Below, one piece after another: positions 33,861 to 42,829 of a DNA stretch of 59,489 nt; position 1 is the stretch's first letter; the number at the start of each line of letters is the position of its first letter. Both the position numbers and the translations under genes were made by a program. Under the pieces are notes generated by a model. That model worked only from the letters and a program-made list of their open reading frames with translations. It made no database searches and was not told where the DNA came from. Source of the stretch: an uncultured Acidobacteriota bacterium (lineage in GTDB: Bacteria > Acidobacteriota > Thermoanaerobaculia > UBA5066); contig CAIMWE010000092.1 in NCBI GenBank assembly GCA_903845115.1, positions 1 through 59,489 on the forward strand, given 5' to 3'.

Positions 33861-34646
33861 CTAGCCGCGATGCACGCCGCGTTCGGCTTCACGGATGAAC
33901 CGGATGAGATAGGCCACGGCGGCGACGTTCCCCTGCTCCGCCTCGGCCTGGGCCAGCGCCTCCTCGATCCCGAGGCCCGAGCGAAACAGGAGGCGGTGGG
34001 CCCTCTTGAGAGACTCCACCACCTCCGGGGGAAAGCCCTTCCGCTGGAGGCCGAGGGTGTTCGGGCCGTAGCTCCGGGTGTCCCGCGAGCCCGAGGTCCT
34101 CATGTACGGCAGCAAGTCCATGGTGACCACGGTGAAGCCGCCGGTGAACGCGTGATCGCCCACGCGGCAGAACTGGTGCACCGCCGTGAAGGCGCCGAGG
34201 GTGCAGTCGTCGCCCACATCCACGTGGCCGGCCAGGGTGGCGTTGTTGGCGAAGACGTTCCGGCTCCCCACCCGGCAGTCATGGGCCACGTGCGCGCCCG
34301 CCATGAACAGGTTGTCGTCGCCGATCGCGGTGACGCCGCCCCCCCCCTCGGTTCCCCGGTGGAGCGTGCACCCCTCCCGGATCACGTTCCTGGCCCCGAT
34401 CCGCAGCAGCGTCGGGCTTCCCCGGTACTTCGTGTCCTGGGGCGCGAGCCCGAGCGTGGCCTGCGGGTACACCTCGTTGTCCTCCCCGATCTCGGTGAAG
34501 GGGCCGACGACGACGTGGCTCCGCAGAACGGTGCGCACGCCGAGGACCGCGTCGCCCTCGACGACGCAGAACGGTCCGACGACGACGTCGTCACCGAGGC
34601 GGGCCGCCGGGCTCACCACGCTGCTCGGATGGACCTGCGCATTCAT
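33861..34646 (-). CDS. lpxA: UDP-N-acetylglucosamine acyltransferase
   Basis: LpxA catalyses the first lipid A step, adding a 3-hydroxyacyl chain to UDP-GlcNAc. The 261-residue protein (usual length about 260) is a left-handed beta-helix of hexapeptide repeats. The catalytic base is His122 (AGAHVAHDCRVG), equivalent to E. coli His125. The hydrocarbon-ruler position (E. coli Gly173) is valine here (GGFTVVTMD), which by analogy would favour a shorter acyl chain than C14. The start is ATG 34646 with GAGAGGGA upstream. It is divergent from lpxD across 138 bases, not in the common lpxD-fabZ-lpxA-lpxB order; lpxC and fabZ are not in the window. Confidence 0.95.
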   Translation of the reverse strand: MNAQVHPSSVVSPAARLGDDVVVGPFCVVEGDAVLGVRTVLRSHVVVGPFTEIGEDNEVYPQATLGLAPQDTKYRGSPTLLRIGARNVIREGCTLHRGTEGGGGVTAIGDDNLFMAGAHVAHDCRVGSRNVFANNATLAGHVDVGDDCTLGAFTAVHQFCRVGDHAFTGGFTVVTMDLLPYMRTSGSRDTRSYGPNTLGLQRKGFPPEVVESLKRAHRLLFRSGLGIEEALAQAEAEQGNVAAVAYLIRFIREAERGVHRG

Positions 34647-34784
34647 GGAACGTCCCTCTCCGTCCGCGGGCGGGGCGCGCCCGCCCGCTTCGATGATCTC
34701 ACGGACCTCCGCCGCCCCACGGACCGCCCCGGAGCCTGGCCGGCTTCCCTTGGTCGGCCTGCTACTCTGGCCAGCCGGAGGCGC

Positions 34785-35816
34785 ATGGGAGTGAAGGCGG
34801 TCACGGCCCGGGAGCTGGCGGAGAGGCTCGGGGGATCCCTCCTCGACTGTTCCCCGGATCTGGCCCTCACCGAAGTCAGGACGCTGAAGGAGGCCGGGCC
34901 GACCTCCGTCAGCTTCCTGGCGAGCGCGCGGTACACGGCCCAGGCGAGGGAAAGCGGGGCGGGACTTCTCCTGGCCCGGCCCGGCGACGATCTGGAGGGT
35001 CGGCCCCGGCTCGTCATGGATTCCCCGTACCTCGGCTTCGCCCGGCTGATGGCCCTCTTCCACCCGGAGCCGGTGCCCGACTGGGGCGACGGGCCGGTCC
35101 ACCCCACGGCTCGCGTCGATCCGGGCGCCCGCGTCGCCCCCGGCGCCAGCGTCGGAGCCCGGACCGTCGTCGGCTCCGGCTGCATCCTCTACCCGGGCGT
35201 CCACGTGGGCGAGGACTGCATCCTCGGCGCGGACTGCGTGCTCCTGAGCGGCGTGGTCCTCTACCGCGGGACGATCCTCGGCGACCGCGTCCGCATCCAC
35301 GCCAACTCGGTGATCGGCTCCGACGGCTTCGGATACGCCTCCTCCGGCGGCCGGCACGTCAAGATCAACCAGGCCGGCTGGGTGGAGGTGGGCGACGACG
35401 TGGAGATCGGCGCCTGCTCCGCCGTGGACCGCGGGGCCCTGGGACCCACCCGGATCCTCTCGGGCACCAAGATCGACAACCTCTGCCAGATCGGCCACGG
35501 CGTCCAGATCGGCGAGCACTGTCTCGTCGTTGCCCAGGTGGGAATCTCCGGCAGCACGACGATCGGGAACCAGGTCACGCTGGCGGGCAAGGCCGGCATC
35601 GCCGGCCATCTCCACGTCGGGAGCCGCAGCGTGGTCCACGGCCTGACCGTCGTGGCCAAGGACCTGCCCGAGGACAGCTTCGTGAGCGGCTGCCCGGCGC
35701 GTCCCCACCAGAAGTGGCTGGAATCCCAGGCCGCTCTCTACCGCCTTCCACAGGTCCTCAAGAAGCTGGCCCGGAGCCTGGAGGGCCGGCCGGAGCCGCC
35801 GGAGCGGAAGGGCTGA
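34785..35816 (+). CDS. lpxD: UDP-3-O-(3-hydroxyacyl)glucosamine N-acyltransferase
   Basis: LpxD adds the second (N-linked) acyl chain in lipid A synthesis. This 343-residue protein has an N-terminal uridine-binding domain (about 1-95), then hexapeptide repeats and a C-terminal helix. His238 in NLCQIGHGVQIGEHC matches the catalytic histidine (E. coli His239). VIGSDGFGYASSGGRHVKI is family-typical. The start is ATG 34785 behind GGAGG. Divergent from lpxA, so both may share regulation. Its 3' end overlaps, on the other strand, a short decayed gene. Confidence 0.95.
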   Translation: MGVKAVTARELAERLGGSLLDCSPDLALTEVRTLKEAGPTSVSFLASARYTAQARESGAGLLLARPGDDLEGRPRLVMDSPYLGFARLMALFHPEPVPDWGDGPVHPTARVDPGARVAPGASVGARTVVGSGCILYPGVHVGEDCILGADCVLLSGVVLYRGTILGDRVRIHANSVIGSDGFGYASSGGRHVKINQAGWVEVGDDVEIGACSAVDRGALGPTRILSGTKIDNLCQIGHGVQIGEHCLVVAQVGISGSTTIGNQVTLAGKAGIAGHLHVGSRSVVHGLTVVAKDLPEDSFVSGCPARPHQKWLESQAALYRLPQVLKKLARSLEGRPEPPERKG

Positions 35817-36000
35817 CCGGCCGGGACGCCGCGTCGCGCTCCCAGGGAGGGACGCAGCCGGGGCAGTAGTACTTCCTCAGGACGTCGCGTTGCACCTCGG
35901 CCCGGTAATTCTCGAGGTCGAATCCCTCGGCCCGGACGACCCACCAGCGGCCGCCCCCCCCGATCGCCTCTCCCGGGGGGTCCACCGCGACCTCCTCCAC
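35758..36000 (-). pseudogene. Small ORF, probable C-terminal remnant
   Basis: The 80-residue frame has a compact, well-formed start (VDPPGEAIGGGGRWWVVRAE, then GFDLENYRAEVQRDVLRKYY, CPGC) followed by a low-complexity proline/alanine tail. It overlaps the end of lpxD on the other strand by 59 bases. In its own frame similarity-like sequence continues upstream of the GTG (SSSRVEEVAVD), so it is likely the surviving tail of a larger gene and not a complete gene. It directly abuts a GT39 fragment in another frame. Family not recognised. Confidence 0.35.
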
Positions 36001-36360
36001 CCGCGAAGAAGAGCGAAGGAAGCGAGGACCGGAAGAAGAGCGCCGCGGAGAGGAACGAGAAGAGCACCAGGGGGAGGTCGGGCGTGGCGAGAACCGGGAC
36101 GAAGACGAGCGGGCTGAAGCAGTAGCACCAGGCCACCAGCGAGGCCCGCCGCGAATCGACGGCCGTCCGCATCCACGCGCGCAGGGCCATGGTCGTCCCG
36201 ATCAGCACGAGGAGGTTCGGGATCCGGACCCAGGACGGGTTCACCGAGAACCGAGCGAAGAGCGCCTCCCACCACCCGATCATCGGAGGATGGTCCCAGT
36301 AGCCTCCGGCGGGATGCGCGCCCCAGTACAGGTAGTACGCGTCCGTCGTCCTGGCCGCCG
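35996..36360 (-). pseudogene. GT39-family membrane glycosyltransferase fragment
   Basis: One frame encodes TDAYYLYWGAHPAGGYWDHP, then PMIGWWEALFARFSVNPSWV and three hydrophobic helices ending in FLSAALFFRSSLPSLFFAG. This is the first-loop and early-helix region of ArnT/PMT-like proteins, where the first acidic residue pair would precede DAYY. There is no start codon with a leader helix, and the frame breaks near 35996 into a different frame (see 35758-36000). The intact family has about 500 residues. It starts inside the stop region of the GT2 gene upstream, so the N terminus was lost there. Confidence 0.7.
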
Positions 36361-36369
36361 CTCCCGGCG

Positions 36370-37125
36370 TCAGCGGTCCCGCTGCAGCCTTCGCAGGAGG
36401 GCGTGCTTGAGGAATGCCTCGCGGGCGATGAGGCGGGCGATGCGCCAGCCCTCGGGGCCATCCAGGAAGCCGCGCCGCAGCAGGTAGCAGCGGAACCAGC
36501 GAAAGGCCGCGTGGCCGTACGGTGCCAGCGGCCCGGCGGACCGGCCCTCGTCGAACCGGTCCTCGGCCCAGAGCCGCGAGTACCTCTCGCACCGGGCCCA
36601 GTGATCGGCAGCGTCGCGGAATGAGTAGTGGTGAAGGTCGCCCGGCAGGCGGCGAACCTCTCCCGTGATCTCGAGCCGTTCGTGGACCCGTCCTCCCGCG
36701 AACCGGGCGCGGCCGGATCGGAAGAGGCGCACCAGCCGGTCGGGATACCAGTCGCCGTGGCGGATCCACCGCCCTTCGTAACGGACGCAGCGGGGCACGC
36801 TGAAGCCGCTGACGCTACCGGGTACGGACAGCCCCTTGAGGGCGGCGAGGTCGCCCCGGAGCTGCGTCGAGAGCTCCTCGTCGGCGTCGACGGCGAACAC
36901 CCATTCGTGGGCGGCCAGGGAGACGACCCTGTTCTTCTGCTCCACGTACCCGGGCCACTCCTGCCTGAAGAACCTTGCGCCGGCTGCTCGCACAATGGCT
37001 TCTGTGGCGTCGGTGCTGCCGGAGTCCAGGACCACGATCTCGTCCGCCAGGGAGGCGAAGCTCTCGAGACAGCGCGGGAGGTTCTCCTCCTCGTTCCGCG
37101 TGATGAGGCAGAATGAAATCTTCAT
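36370..37125 (-). CDS. Glycosyltransferase family 2, WaaE-like
   Basis: This 251-residue enzyme starts at ATG 37125 (MKISFCLITRNEEENLPRC). The nucleotide-binding fold has LDSGSTDATE (34-42) and the metal-binding acidic cluster VDADEE (79-84), then GGRVHERLEITGEVRRL as in LPS-core glucosyltransferases of the WaaE group. It is the second gene of this subgroup in the window (the other at 12498). Its start overlaps the upstream GT2 stop by four bases (ATGA). Likely an LPS-core sugar transferase; donor unknown. Confidence 0.85.
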   Translation of the reverse strand: MKISFCLITRNEEENLPRCLESFASLADEIVVLDSGSTDATEAIVRAAGARFFRQEWPGYVEQKNRVVSLAAHEWVFAVDADEELSTQLRGDLAALKGLSVPGSVSGFSVPRCVRYEGRWIRHGDWYPDRLVRLFRSGRARFAGGRVHERLEITGEVRRLPGDLHHYSFRDAADHWARCERYSRLWAEDRFDEGRSAGPLAPYGHAAFRWFRCYLLRRGFLDGPEGWRIARLIAREAFLKHALLRRLQRDR

Positions 37126-38000
37126 GCCAGCCGCGCCCGGAGCCCGCCGACGCGGCGTCCCCACCGGAAGGCGACGGTGCGTTCGGGCTCGGCGAGAGCC
37201 GTTCCGGTCGCCGGCCGGCCACGGCGGAGATAGTAGCGGTCGAAGAAGGAGGAGGTGACGCCCCACTTGCGCAGAAACTGCCGGCGTCCGTCGTTCCGGG
37301 CGACCCTCCCGGTGCTCTTGCTCATGAAGTGATAGGAGAGACTGCTCCCGACACCGAGGAAGACCCGGCAGCCGGCGGCCCAGAGCTTCATCGAGAGGTC
37401 GTTGTCGCCCCCCATCCCCGGGCTGAACTCGGGGCTGAACCCTCCCACGGCCCGCCACCAGCGGCGGGCGACCAGCGTCGGCGGCCAGGTGGCCCCGTAC
37501 CAGTCCGGCCGAGCGAGGGAGCGGAACGAACGGAGGAGCTCGGACGGGCGGAACGTCTCCACGTCGCGCCCGAAATCGCTCACCGCAACGCAATGATTGC
37601 CGGACGGCACCGGCTCGATCATGGTGCCGGAGAGCATGAAGGCGTCGTGCCCGATCGCCTCCACGCGCTGGAGCAGCGCCGTATCCCAGTCCGGGCAGCA
37701 GTACATGTCGTCGTTCAGGTAGAGGACCAGGTCTTGCCGCGCGAGGGCGGCGCTCTCGTTGACCGCGTGGCAGACCCCGACGTTGGAGGCCGACCAGGTG
37801 TGCGGGAGCCCCTCGGAGCGGACCCACGCGAGGGTGCCGTCACTGCCGTCGTTCACGTGGACGACGACCTGATGGGGCGCCGCGCTGTTCCTCCGGACGC
37901 TCTCGACACAGGTCTTCAGGTACGCGAGGTTGTTCCAGCTCGGGACCACGATCGAGAAGAGGCGGGAGGAGGACGGCAAGGGCTGCGGTTTCAGGTCCAC
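37122..38000 (-). CDS. Glycosyltransferase family 2
   Basis: This 292-residue GT-A enzyme has SIVVPSWNNLAYLKTCVESV at the start, VNDGSDGTLAWV for nucleotide binding, LYLNDDMYCCPDWD as the DxD-like metal site, and MGGDNDLSMKLWAAG as the acceptor-side ED-like motif. It is the first of a two-gene minus-strand unit with the WaaE-like gene. It faces away from the plus-strand operon that begins 150 bases on. Probable role in O-antigen or core assembly. Confidence 0.85.
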   Translation of the reverse strand: MDLKPQPLPSSSRLFSIVVPSWNNLAYLKTCVESVRRNSAAPHQVVVHVNDGSDGTLAWVRSEGLPHTWSASNVGVCHAVNESAALARQDLVLYLNDDMYCCPDWDTALLQRVEAIGHDAFMLSGTMIEPVPSGNHCVAVSDFGRDVETFRPSELLRSFRSLARPDWYGATWPPTLVARRWWRAVGGFSPEFSPGMGGDNDLSMKLWAAGCRVFLGVGSSLSYHFMSKSTGRVARNDGRRQFLRKWGVTSSFFDRYYLRRGRPATGTALAEPERTVAFRWGRRVGGLRARLA

Positions 38001-38149
38001 GGCGCGGAGGCCATTCTACGGAGCGGGGCGGGGGTCTCTTACAATCGCCCCCCCGCAGAAGGGTCCCGGAGTTCCGGAAAGCTCCGCCGCGGCAGGCACG
38101 AGGGGAGGTCCCGCTGATACCCACGAAGAGCGACACGGCGCCCCCCCGG

Positions 38150-39046
38150 GTGTCGGTCGTCGTCTGCACGCGCGACCGTTCCGCCCTGCTGGCGCGGTGC
38201 CTGGAGAGCCTGCGGGCGCAGGACTACGGGAACCTCGAGATCCTGGTGGTAGACAACGGCTCGTCCGATGACACGGCGGCCGTGGCCCGTGAGCACCCGG
38301 TCCACTACGTCTTCGAGGGACGCCCGGGGGTCTCTCACGCCCGCAACCGGGGGATCGAGGCCAGCACGGGGGAATTCGTCGGCTTCGTGGACGACGACGA
38401 GGAAGCCGGGCCCGACTGGGCCAGCCGGATGGTCGAGGCCTTCGCCCTCGGCGACCGGGTCGCCGCGGCCGGAGGCCCGGTCGTCCCCGTGTACGAGGTG
38501 GAGCCGCCGGCCTGGCTCCCCCGCGGTTTCTGGGAGTCCGGCGGTGCCGGCCCGGCCGTCGAGCCAACCGGGCCCTACGTCTTCAACCGGGTCTTCGGCA
38601 CCGGGTGCTCGATGTTCCGGCGCCGGCACCTGGGCGAGCTTCGCTTCCGGACGGACCTCGGGCGAAAGGGAGACTCGCTCCTCTCCGGAGAGGACACGGA
38701 ACTGGTGGGAAGGCTGCTCGCGGGCGGCTGGGAGACGGCCCACGTCCCCCGGGCGCCCGTCAGGCATTTCGTCCCCCGCGAACGGATCGCCTTCCGGTGG
38801 CTACTGAAGCGGGCGCTCGCCGAGGGAGAGACCGAGTTCCGCTGCCGGGGCCCCGGGGTCCTGTGGCGAAGGGCGCACAAGCTGCCGGTGGATCTCCTGC
38901 GGGTCCTCCTCGCGCTCTTCACCTTCGACCGGGGGACGATCGCCGCCCGGGCGGTCCGGTTCGCCCAGACGTCGGGGATCTTCTACGGGGCGATCACAGG
39001 ATCCCTCGGGGCCGCGGCGGACCACGCGAGGCGAGGGGGATCGTGA
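38150..39046 (+). CDS. Glycosyltransferase family 2 (operon leader)
   Basis: At least 298 residues, with SVVVCTRDRSALLARCLESL, VVDNGSSDDT, the acidic FVDDDEEAGPDW, and a later GEDTELVGRLLAGG. The domain matches rhamnosyl/glucosyl-like GT2 proteins. The GTG at 38150 gives almost no leader before the first strand. A CTG at 38114, in frame and 5 bases behind AGGGGAGG, would add 12 residues and is the likelier start. It leads five genes joined by four-base overlaps. Confidence 0.85.
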   Translation: MSVVVCTRDRSALLARCLESLRAQDYGNLEILVVDNGSSDDTAAVAREHPVHYVFEGRPGVSHARNRGIEASTGEFVGFVDDDEEAGPDWASRMVEAFALGDRVAAAGGPVVPVYEVEPPAWLPRGFWESGGAGPAVEPTGPYVFNRVFGTGCSMFRRRHLGELRFRTDLGRKGDSLLSGEDTELVGRLLAGGWETAHVPRAPVRHFVPRERIAFRWLLKRALAEGETEFRCRGPGVLWRRAHKLPVDLLRVLLALFTFDRGTIAARAVRFAQTSGIFYGAITGSLGAAADHARRGGS

Positions 39047-40152
39047 GCGGAACGGGCGAGCCGGCGGACCTCCGCGGCTTCCAGGCCGCGACGCGCGGGG
39101 CACGGAAGGTCCTGGTGGTCGACCTCGGCTTCTTGGGGGATACCGTCCACCTCGTCCCCGCTCTCTGGGAGATCAGGCGGAGCTACCCGGAGGCGGCCCT
39201 GCACGTCCTGACCTCCCCGCTGGGGGCCGGGGTCCTGGCCCTGACGCCCTGCGTGGACCGCGCCTGGGCGGTGGAGCTGGCCCCGGAGAAGCGGTCCCTC
39301 CGGCAGCACGCGGCGGTCTTGCGCGCCCTGCGCCGCGAGCGCTTCGACGTGGCCCTCAACTTCAGCGGCGCGGACCGGACGCTCTTCATGACCATCCTCG
39401 CCGGCGCTCGCCGGAGCGTGACCCACGAGGCCGGCCGGAAGCACTTCTGGAGCCGCTGGCTGCTGCCGGACCGGGTGGCGCGGAGGAGCGCCGGGATGCC
39501 GGTCTTCGAGCAGCGGCGCGCGGTGCTGGCCGAGTGCGGGCTCGCGCTGGCGCCGGCGCGATTCGACCTGTCGGTGCCCGAGGAGGCCCGCTCGTGGGCG
39601 GCTGCCCACGTCCCGGAGGGCGCCACCCACGTCTCGGTCAGCACGGCCCAGGCCCTCAACGAGTGGCCGCTCGCGCACTGGATCGCGCTGATCCGTCGCC
39701 TGATGGAGCTCGACCCCGAGCTCCAGCTCGTCGCCACGGGCAGCGGCAGCGAGCGCGAACGCCGCCGCCTCACCGAGCTCGAGACCTCCGTCGCGCGTCC
39801 GCGCCTGCGGATTTTCTCCGACCTGCCGGTCCCCCGGCTCGCGGCGCTCCTGGAGCGTTCGGCCCGGCACCTGGGCGCGGACTCCGGCGTGACGCACCTC
39901 GCCGCGGCGCTGGGCGTTCCCACGCTGTCGATCTTTCGAGGCTATCCCGGCGTCAACGCCTGGGTCCCGCGCGGTCCGCGGCACCGACAGCTCTTTGCCC
40001 CCTGCGCCTGTGCCTCTGCCACGCAGGGGCGGGGGTCCTGCCATCTCCGACGGGAGGCCGAGTGCCTCGCCGGGCTCTCGCCGGACACGGTCCTGGCCGC
40101 GCTCACCGGCCCGCCGCCGTATCCTCCCCGGGTGGAGGCCTTCCTAGCTTGA
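39043..40152 (+). CDS. Heptosyltransferase-like GT9 protein
   Basis: This 369-residue GT-B enzyme starts at GTG 39043, overlapping the GT2 stop (GTGA). The N domain has KVLVVDLGFLGDTVHLVPAL with the GD motif of GT9. The C domain has HLGADSGVTHLAAALGVPTL with the sugar-nucleotide contacts (D/SGxxH). LPS heptosyltransferases (WaaC/F/Q) have this plan. It carries a cysteine pair late (CACAS) that is not typical. Likely adds heptose or a related sugar to the LPS core. Confidence 0.85.
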   Translation: MSGTGEPADLRGFQAATRGARKVLVVDLGFLGDTVHLVPALWEIRRSYPEAALHVLTSPLGAGVLALTPCVDRAWAVELAPEKRSLRQHAAVLRALRRERFDVALNFSGADRTLFMTILAGARRSVTHEAGRKHFWSRWLLPDRVARRSAGMPVFEQRRAVLAECGLALAPARFDLSVPEEARSWAAAHVPEGATHVSVSTAQALNEWPLAHWIALIRRLMELDPELQLVATGSGSERERRRLTELETSVARPRLRIFSDLPVPRLAALLERSARHLGADSGVTHLAAALGVPTLSIFRGYPGVNAWVPRGPRHRQLFAPCACASATQGRGSCHLRREAECLAGLSPDTVLAALTGPPPYPPRVEAFLA

Positions 40153-41774
40153 CCCTCCCGCGGGCCGTCTCCCTCCTGCCCTGGCGAATCGTGCCCCTCG
40201 TCTTCCTCGGCGGGCTGCTCCTCTTCGGCGCCTTCAACGGCCTGCTGCCGATCACCGACCCCGTGGAGTCGACCTACGCGCTGACGGCCAAGGAGATGAT
40301 CGAGTCGGGGGACCTCCTGTCGCCCCGGATCCACGGAAGGTTCTGGTACGACAAGCCGGCCCTCTTCTACTGGCTGCTGATCCTCTCCTTCCGGCTCTTC
40401 GGCTTCACCGATTTCGCGGCGCGTCTCCCTTCCGCGTGCGCGGGAGCGGCGGCGCTCGCCTTCTCGTCCTGGTTCTACCACCGCCTCTACGGGAGCGTTC
40501 GCGGCGCTCTCCTCCTCCCTGGGCTCCTCGCCGGGTCCCTGATGTTCTGGGCCATGTCGAGGATGGTCCTGACCGACGCCGTCCTCGCCGCCTCGATCTC
40601 CGTCGCGCTGGGCTGCCTGTGCCTCCACCTCCGGGACAGAAGCCCGGTCCTCCTCGGCGTCGCCTGGTTGATGGCCGGGGTCGGGGTCCTCGACAAGGGA
40701 CCGGTCGCCATCGTCGTCCCCGCGATCGTCGTCGCGCTCTACGCGCTCCTCCGGCGGGACCCGGGGGTCCTCCGCCGGTCGATCTCCCCGTCCGGGGTCC
40801 TGGTCTTCCTGGCGGTCGTCCTCCCCTGGTACGGCTTCATGCTCCACGCTCACGGGACCGACTTCGTGAACGGGTTCCTGGGACTCAACAACCTGGTCCG
40901 GGCGACCGTCTCCGAGCACCCCGGCGACGACCGGTTCACCTACTACCTCTGGATGGTCCCGGCTTCGCTGCTCCCCTGGACGCTCGTCGCGGCGCGCGCC
41001 CTCTGGACCGAGAGGAAGGAGGGGGGGCACCTGTTCGCGGTCGCCTGGATCCTCGGGTTCGTCCTCTTCTTCACCGCGATGGCGACCAAGTACCCCACCT
41101 ACTGCCTGCCGGCGGTCTTCCCCGCCCTCCTGCTCGCCGCCCGCCGCATCGACCGGGTGTACGACGACCTCCCCAGGCTCGACGCGTTCCTTGTCGGCGC
41201 TCCCTCCGTCCTCCTCGCGACGGCCCTCGCCCTCGCCGGCCTCGTCTTCTCCCCCGGCCGGGGACGGACCTCCGCCCTCCTCGTGGCGGCTCTCCTGGCA
41301 GGGTTCCTCGTCGTCGTTCGGACGGGAAGCGCCCGCGTCGCCCTCGCCTCGATCGCCCTGGCGACGGGTTCGCTGACCGCCGTCGCCCGGGTCGCTCCGG
41401 CCTACATGCACCAGCGTTCGGCGAAGGGCGCCGCGGAGCAACTCCCGAAGGGCCCGGCCGCCGTCGCCTGCGCGGAGGAGTTCGCCACGTCCGCCGCCTA
41501 CTACAGCGGCCAGCGGATGGTCGAGCTGGGAGTCCCGGACACCGGTCCCTGGGCCGGGAAGTACGTGATGCCGCACGAGCCGCCAGAGAGCTTCTTCGCG
41601 CGGACGCGGGAGGTGGACGCGTGGGTCCTCGCCTCGACGCCGTCCGGAGGGAGGAACTTCCGATCGGGACCCCACGGCCGGGAGTTCCGCCCGGTCTTCG
41701 ACGACGGGATCCACTCCCTGTTCCTCCGGAGGGCCGCCCCTGACGGGGGGGCGGCGGAGGCCGTCCCGAGATGA
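40149..41774 (+). CDS. GT39-family (ArnT-like) membrane glycosyltransferase
   Basis: This 541-residue protein starts at TTG 40149, overlapping the preceding TGA. The first helix (14-30) leads to ITDPVESTYALTAKEMIESG (D37, E40), then RFWYDKPALFYW, about ten helices and a C-terminal periplasmic domain of about 110 residues. It is an ArnT/PMT-like enzyme using polyprenyl-phosphate sugar. Its position between GT9 genes suggests it glycosylates LPS core or lipid A after export. Confidence 0.85.
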   Translation: MTLPRAVSLLPWRIVPLVFLGGLLLFGAFNGLLPITDPVESTYALTAKEMIESGDLLSPRIHGRFWYDKPALFYWLLILSFRLFGFTDFAARLPSACAGAAALAFSSWFYHRLYGSVRGALLLPGLLAGSLMFWAMSRMVLTDAVLAASISVALGCLCLHLRDRSPVLLGVAWLMAGVGVLDKGPVAIVVPAIVVALYALLRRDPGVLRRSISPSGVLVFLAVVLPWYGFMLHAHGTDFVNGFLGLNNLVRATVSEHPGDDRFTYYLWMVPASLLPWTLVAARALWTERKEGGHLFAVAWILGFVLFFTAMATKYPTYCLPAVFPALLLAARRIDRVYDDLPRLDAFLVGAPSVLLATALALAGLVFSPGRGRTSALLVAALLAGFLVVVRTGSARVALASIALATGSLTAVARVAPAYMHQRSAKGAAEQLPKGPAAVACAEEFATSAAYYSGQRMVELGVPDTGPWAGKYVMPHEPPESFFARTREVDAWVLASTPSGGRNFRSGPHGREFRPVFDDGIHSLFLRRAAPDGGAAEAVPR

Positions 41775-42829
41775 GCGGTCCACGCCTCCTCGTGGTCCGC
41801 ACCGATGCCCTCGGCGACACGGTGCTCAGCCTGCCCGTCGCCGACGACCTCAAGGCCGCCCTGCCCGGCTGCCACGTCACCTGGCTCGCCAGGCCGCCCG
41901 TGGCGCCCCTGCCGCGCCTCGACGCCAACGTCGACGCCGTGCTGGAGTGGTCCGACGACTCCCCCCTGGAGCCGTTGCTGTCGCAGCTCGAGGGGGGCCG
42001 CTTCGACGCCGCCGTCGTGCTGCACCCCAAGCCCAAACGCTGGTCGCCCCTGGCCAGCGCCCTCTGCCGGGCCCGCATCCCCGTGCGCGTCGGCACGGGC
42101 CGGCGCTGGTGGGGCCTCGCGCTCTACACCCACCGCGTCTGGGCCACCCGCCACCGCGCCGGCCTTCACGAGTGCCGGCGCGCCCGGGAGCACGGCCGGG
42201 TCCTCCTGCGCGCCCTGGGAGCCGACCCAGGCGTCTGCGACCGCGCCCCCCGCACGCGCCTGGCGGCGCCCGGAGAGGCGCTGGCTCACGTGGAGGACCA
42301 GCTCGAGCGCACCGGCCTCGGGAGTCCCGTCCTCCTGCACGCCGGCAGCAACGGCTCCGCAGGGGACTGGCCTCTCGACCACATGGCCGCCCTCGCCGAC
42401 AGGCTCGGCGACGAGGGCGAGAAGGTCGTCTTCTGCACCGGCCTCCGGCGCGCCGACCTGGAGGAAGGGCTGCGCCGCCTCTGCCGCCGCGCGCCGGTCT
42501 TCACTCCCTCCGACATGTCGCTGGACCGGTTCGCCGCCTGGCTGCGCCTGGCCCGCTGCGTGGTGACGAACAGCACCGGCCCCCTGCACCTCGCGGCCGC
42601 CCTGGGGACGCCCACCGTGGGGCTCTTCCCCAACGTGAAGGACTGCCTCCCCGAGCAGTGGGGCCCCCTCGGCGACAGGTCCGTGAACCTGGTCGCCCCG
42701 GCCCCTCCGGGCGGCATGGTCAAGAGGCGCGGCACCGCGCCACCCGGTCACATGGCCGGACTGACCGTGGACCAGGTCCACTCGGCGCTGCGCGGGCAGC
42801 TCGCCCGCTTTCCTCGGGACAGGTCATGA
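41771..42829 (+). CDS. Heptosyltransferase-like GT9 protein
   Basis: This 352-residue enzyme has RLLVVRTDALGDTVLSLPVA at the start with the GD motif. LLHAGSNGSAGDWPLDHMAA and VVTNSTGPLHLAAALGTPTV in the C domain complete a GT9 fold. It overlaps the previous stop (ATGA). It is the second of three GT9 proteins in the operon. Donor specificity cannot be told from sequence; heptose is the family norm. Confidence 0.87.
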   Translation: MSGPRLLVVRTDALGDTVLSLPVADDLKAALPGCHVTWLARPPVAPLPRLDANVDAVLEWSDDSPLEPLLSQLEGGRFDAAVVLHPKPKRWSPLASALCRARIPVRVGTGRRWWGLALYTHRVWATRHRAGLHECRRAREHGRVLLRALGADPGVCDRAPRTRLAAPGEALAHVEDQLERTGLGSPVLLHAGSNGSAGDWPLDHMAALADRLGDEGEKVVFCTGLRRADLEEGLRRLCRRAPVFTPSDMSLDRFAAWLRLARCVVTNSTGPLHLAAALGTPTVGLFPNVKDCLPEQWGPLGDRSVNLVAPAPPGGMVKRRGTAPPGHMAGLTVDQVHSALRGQLARFPRDRS

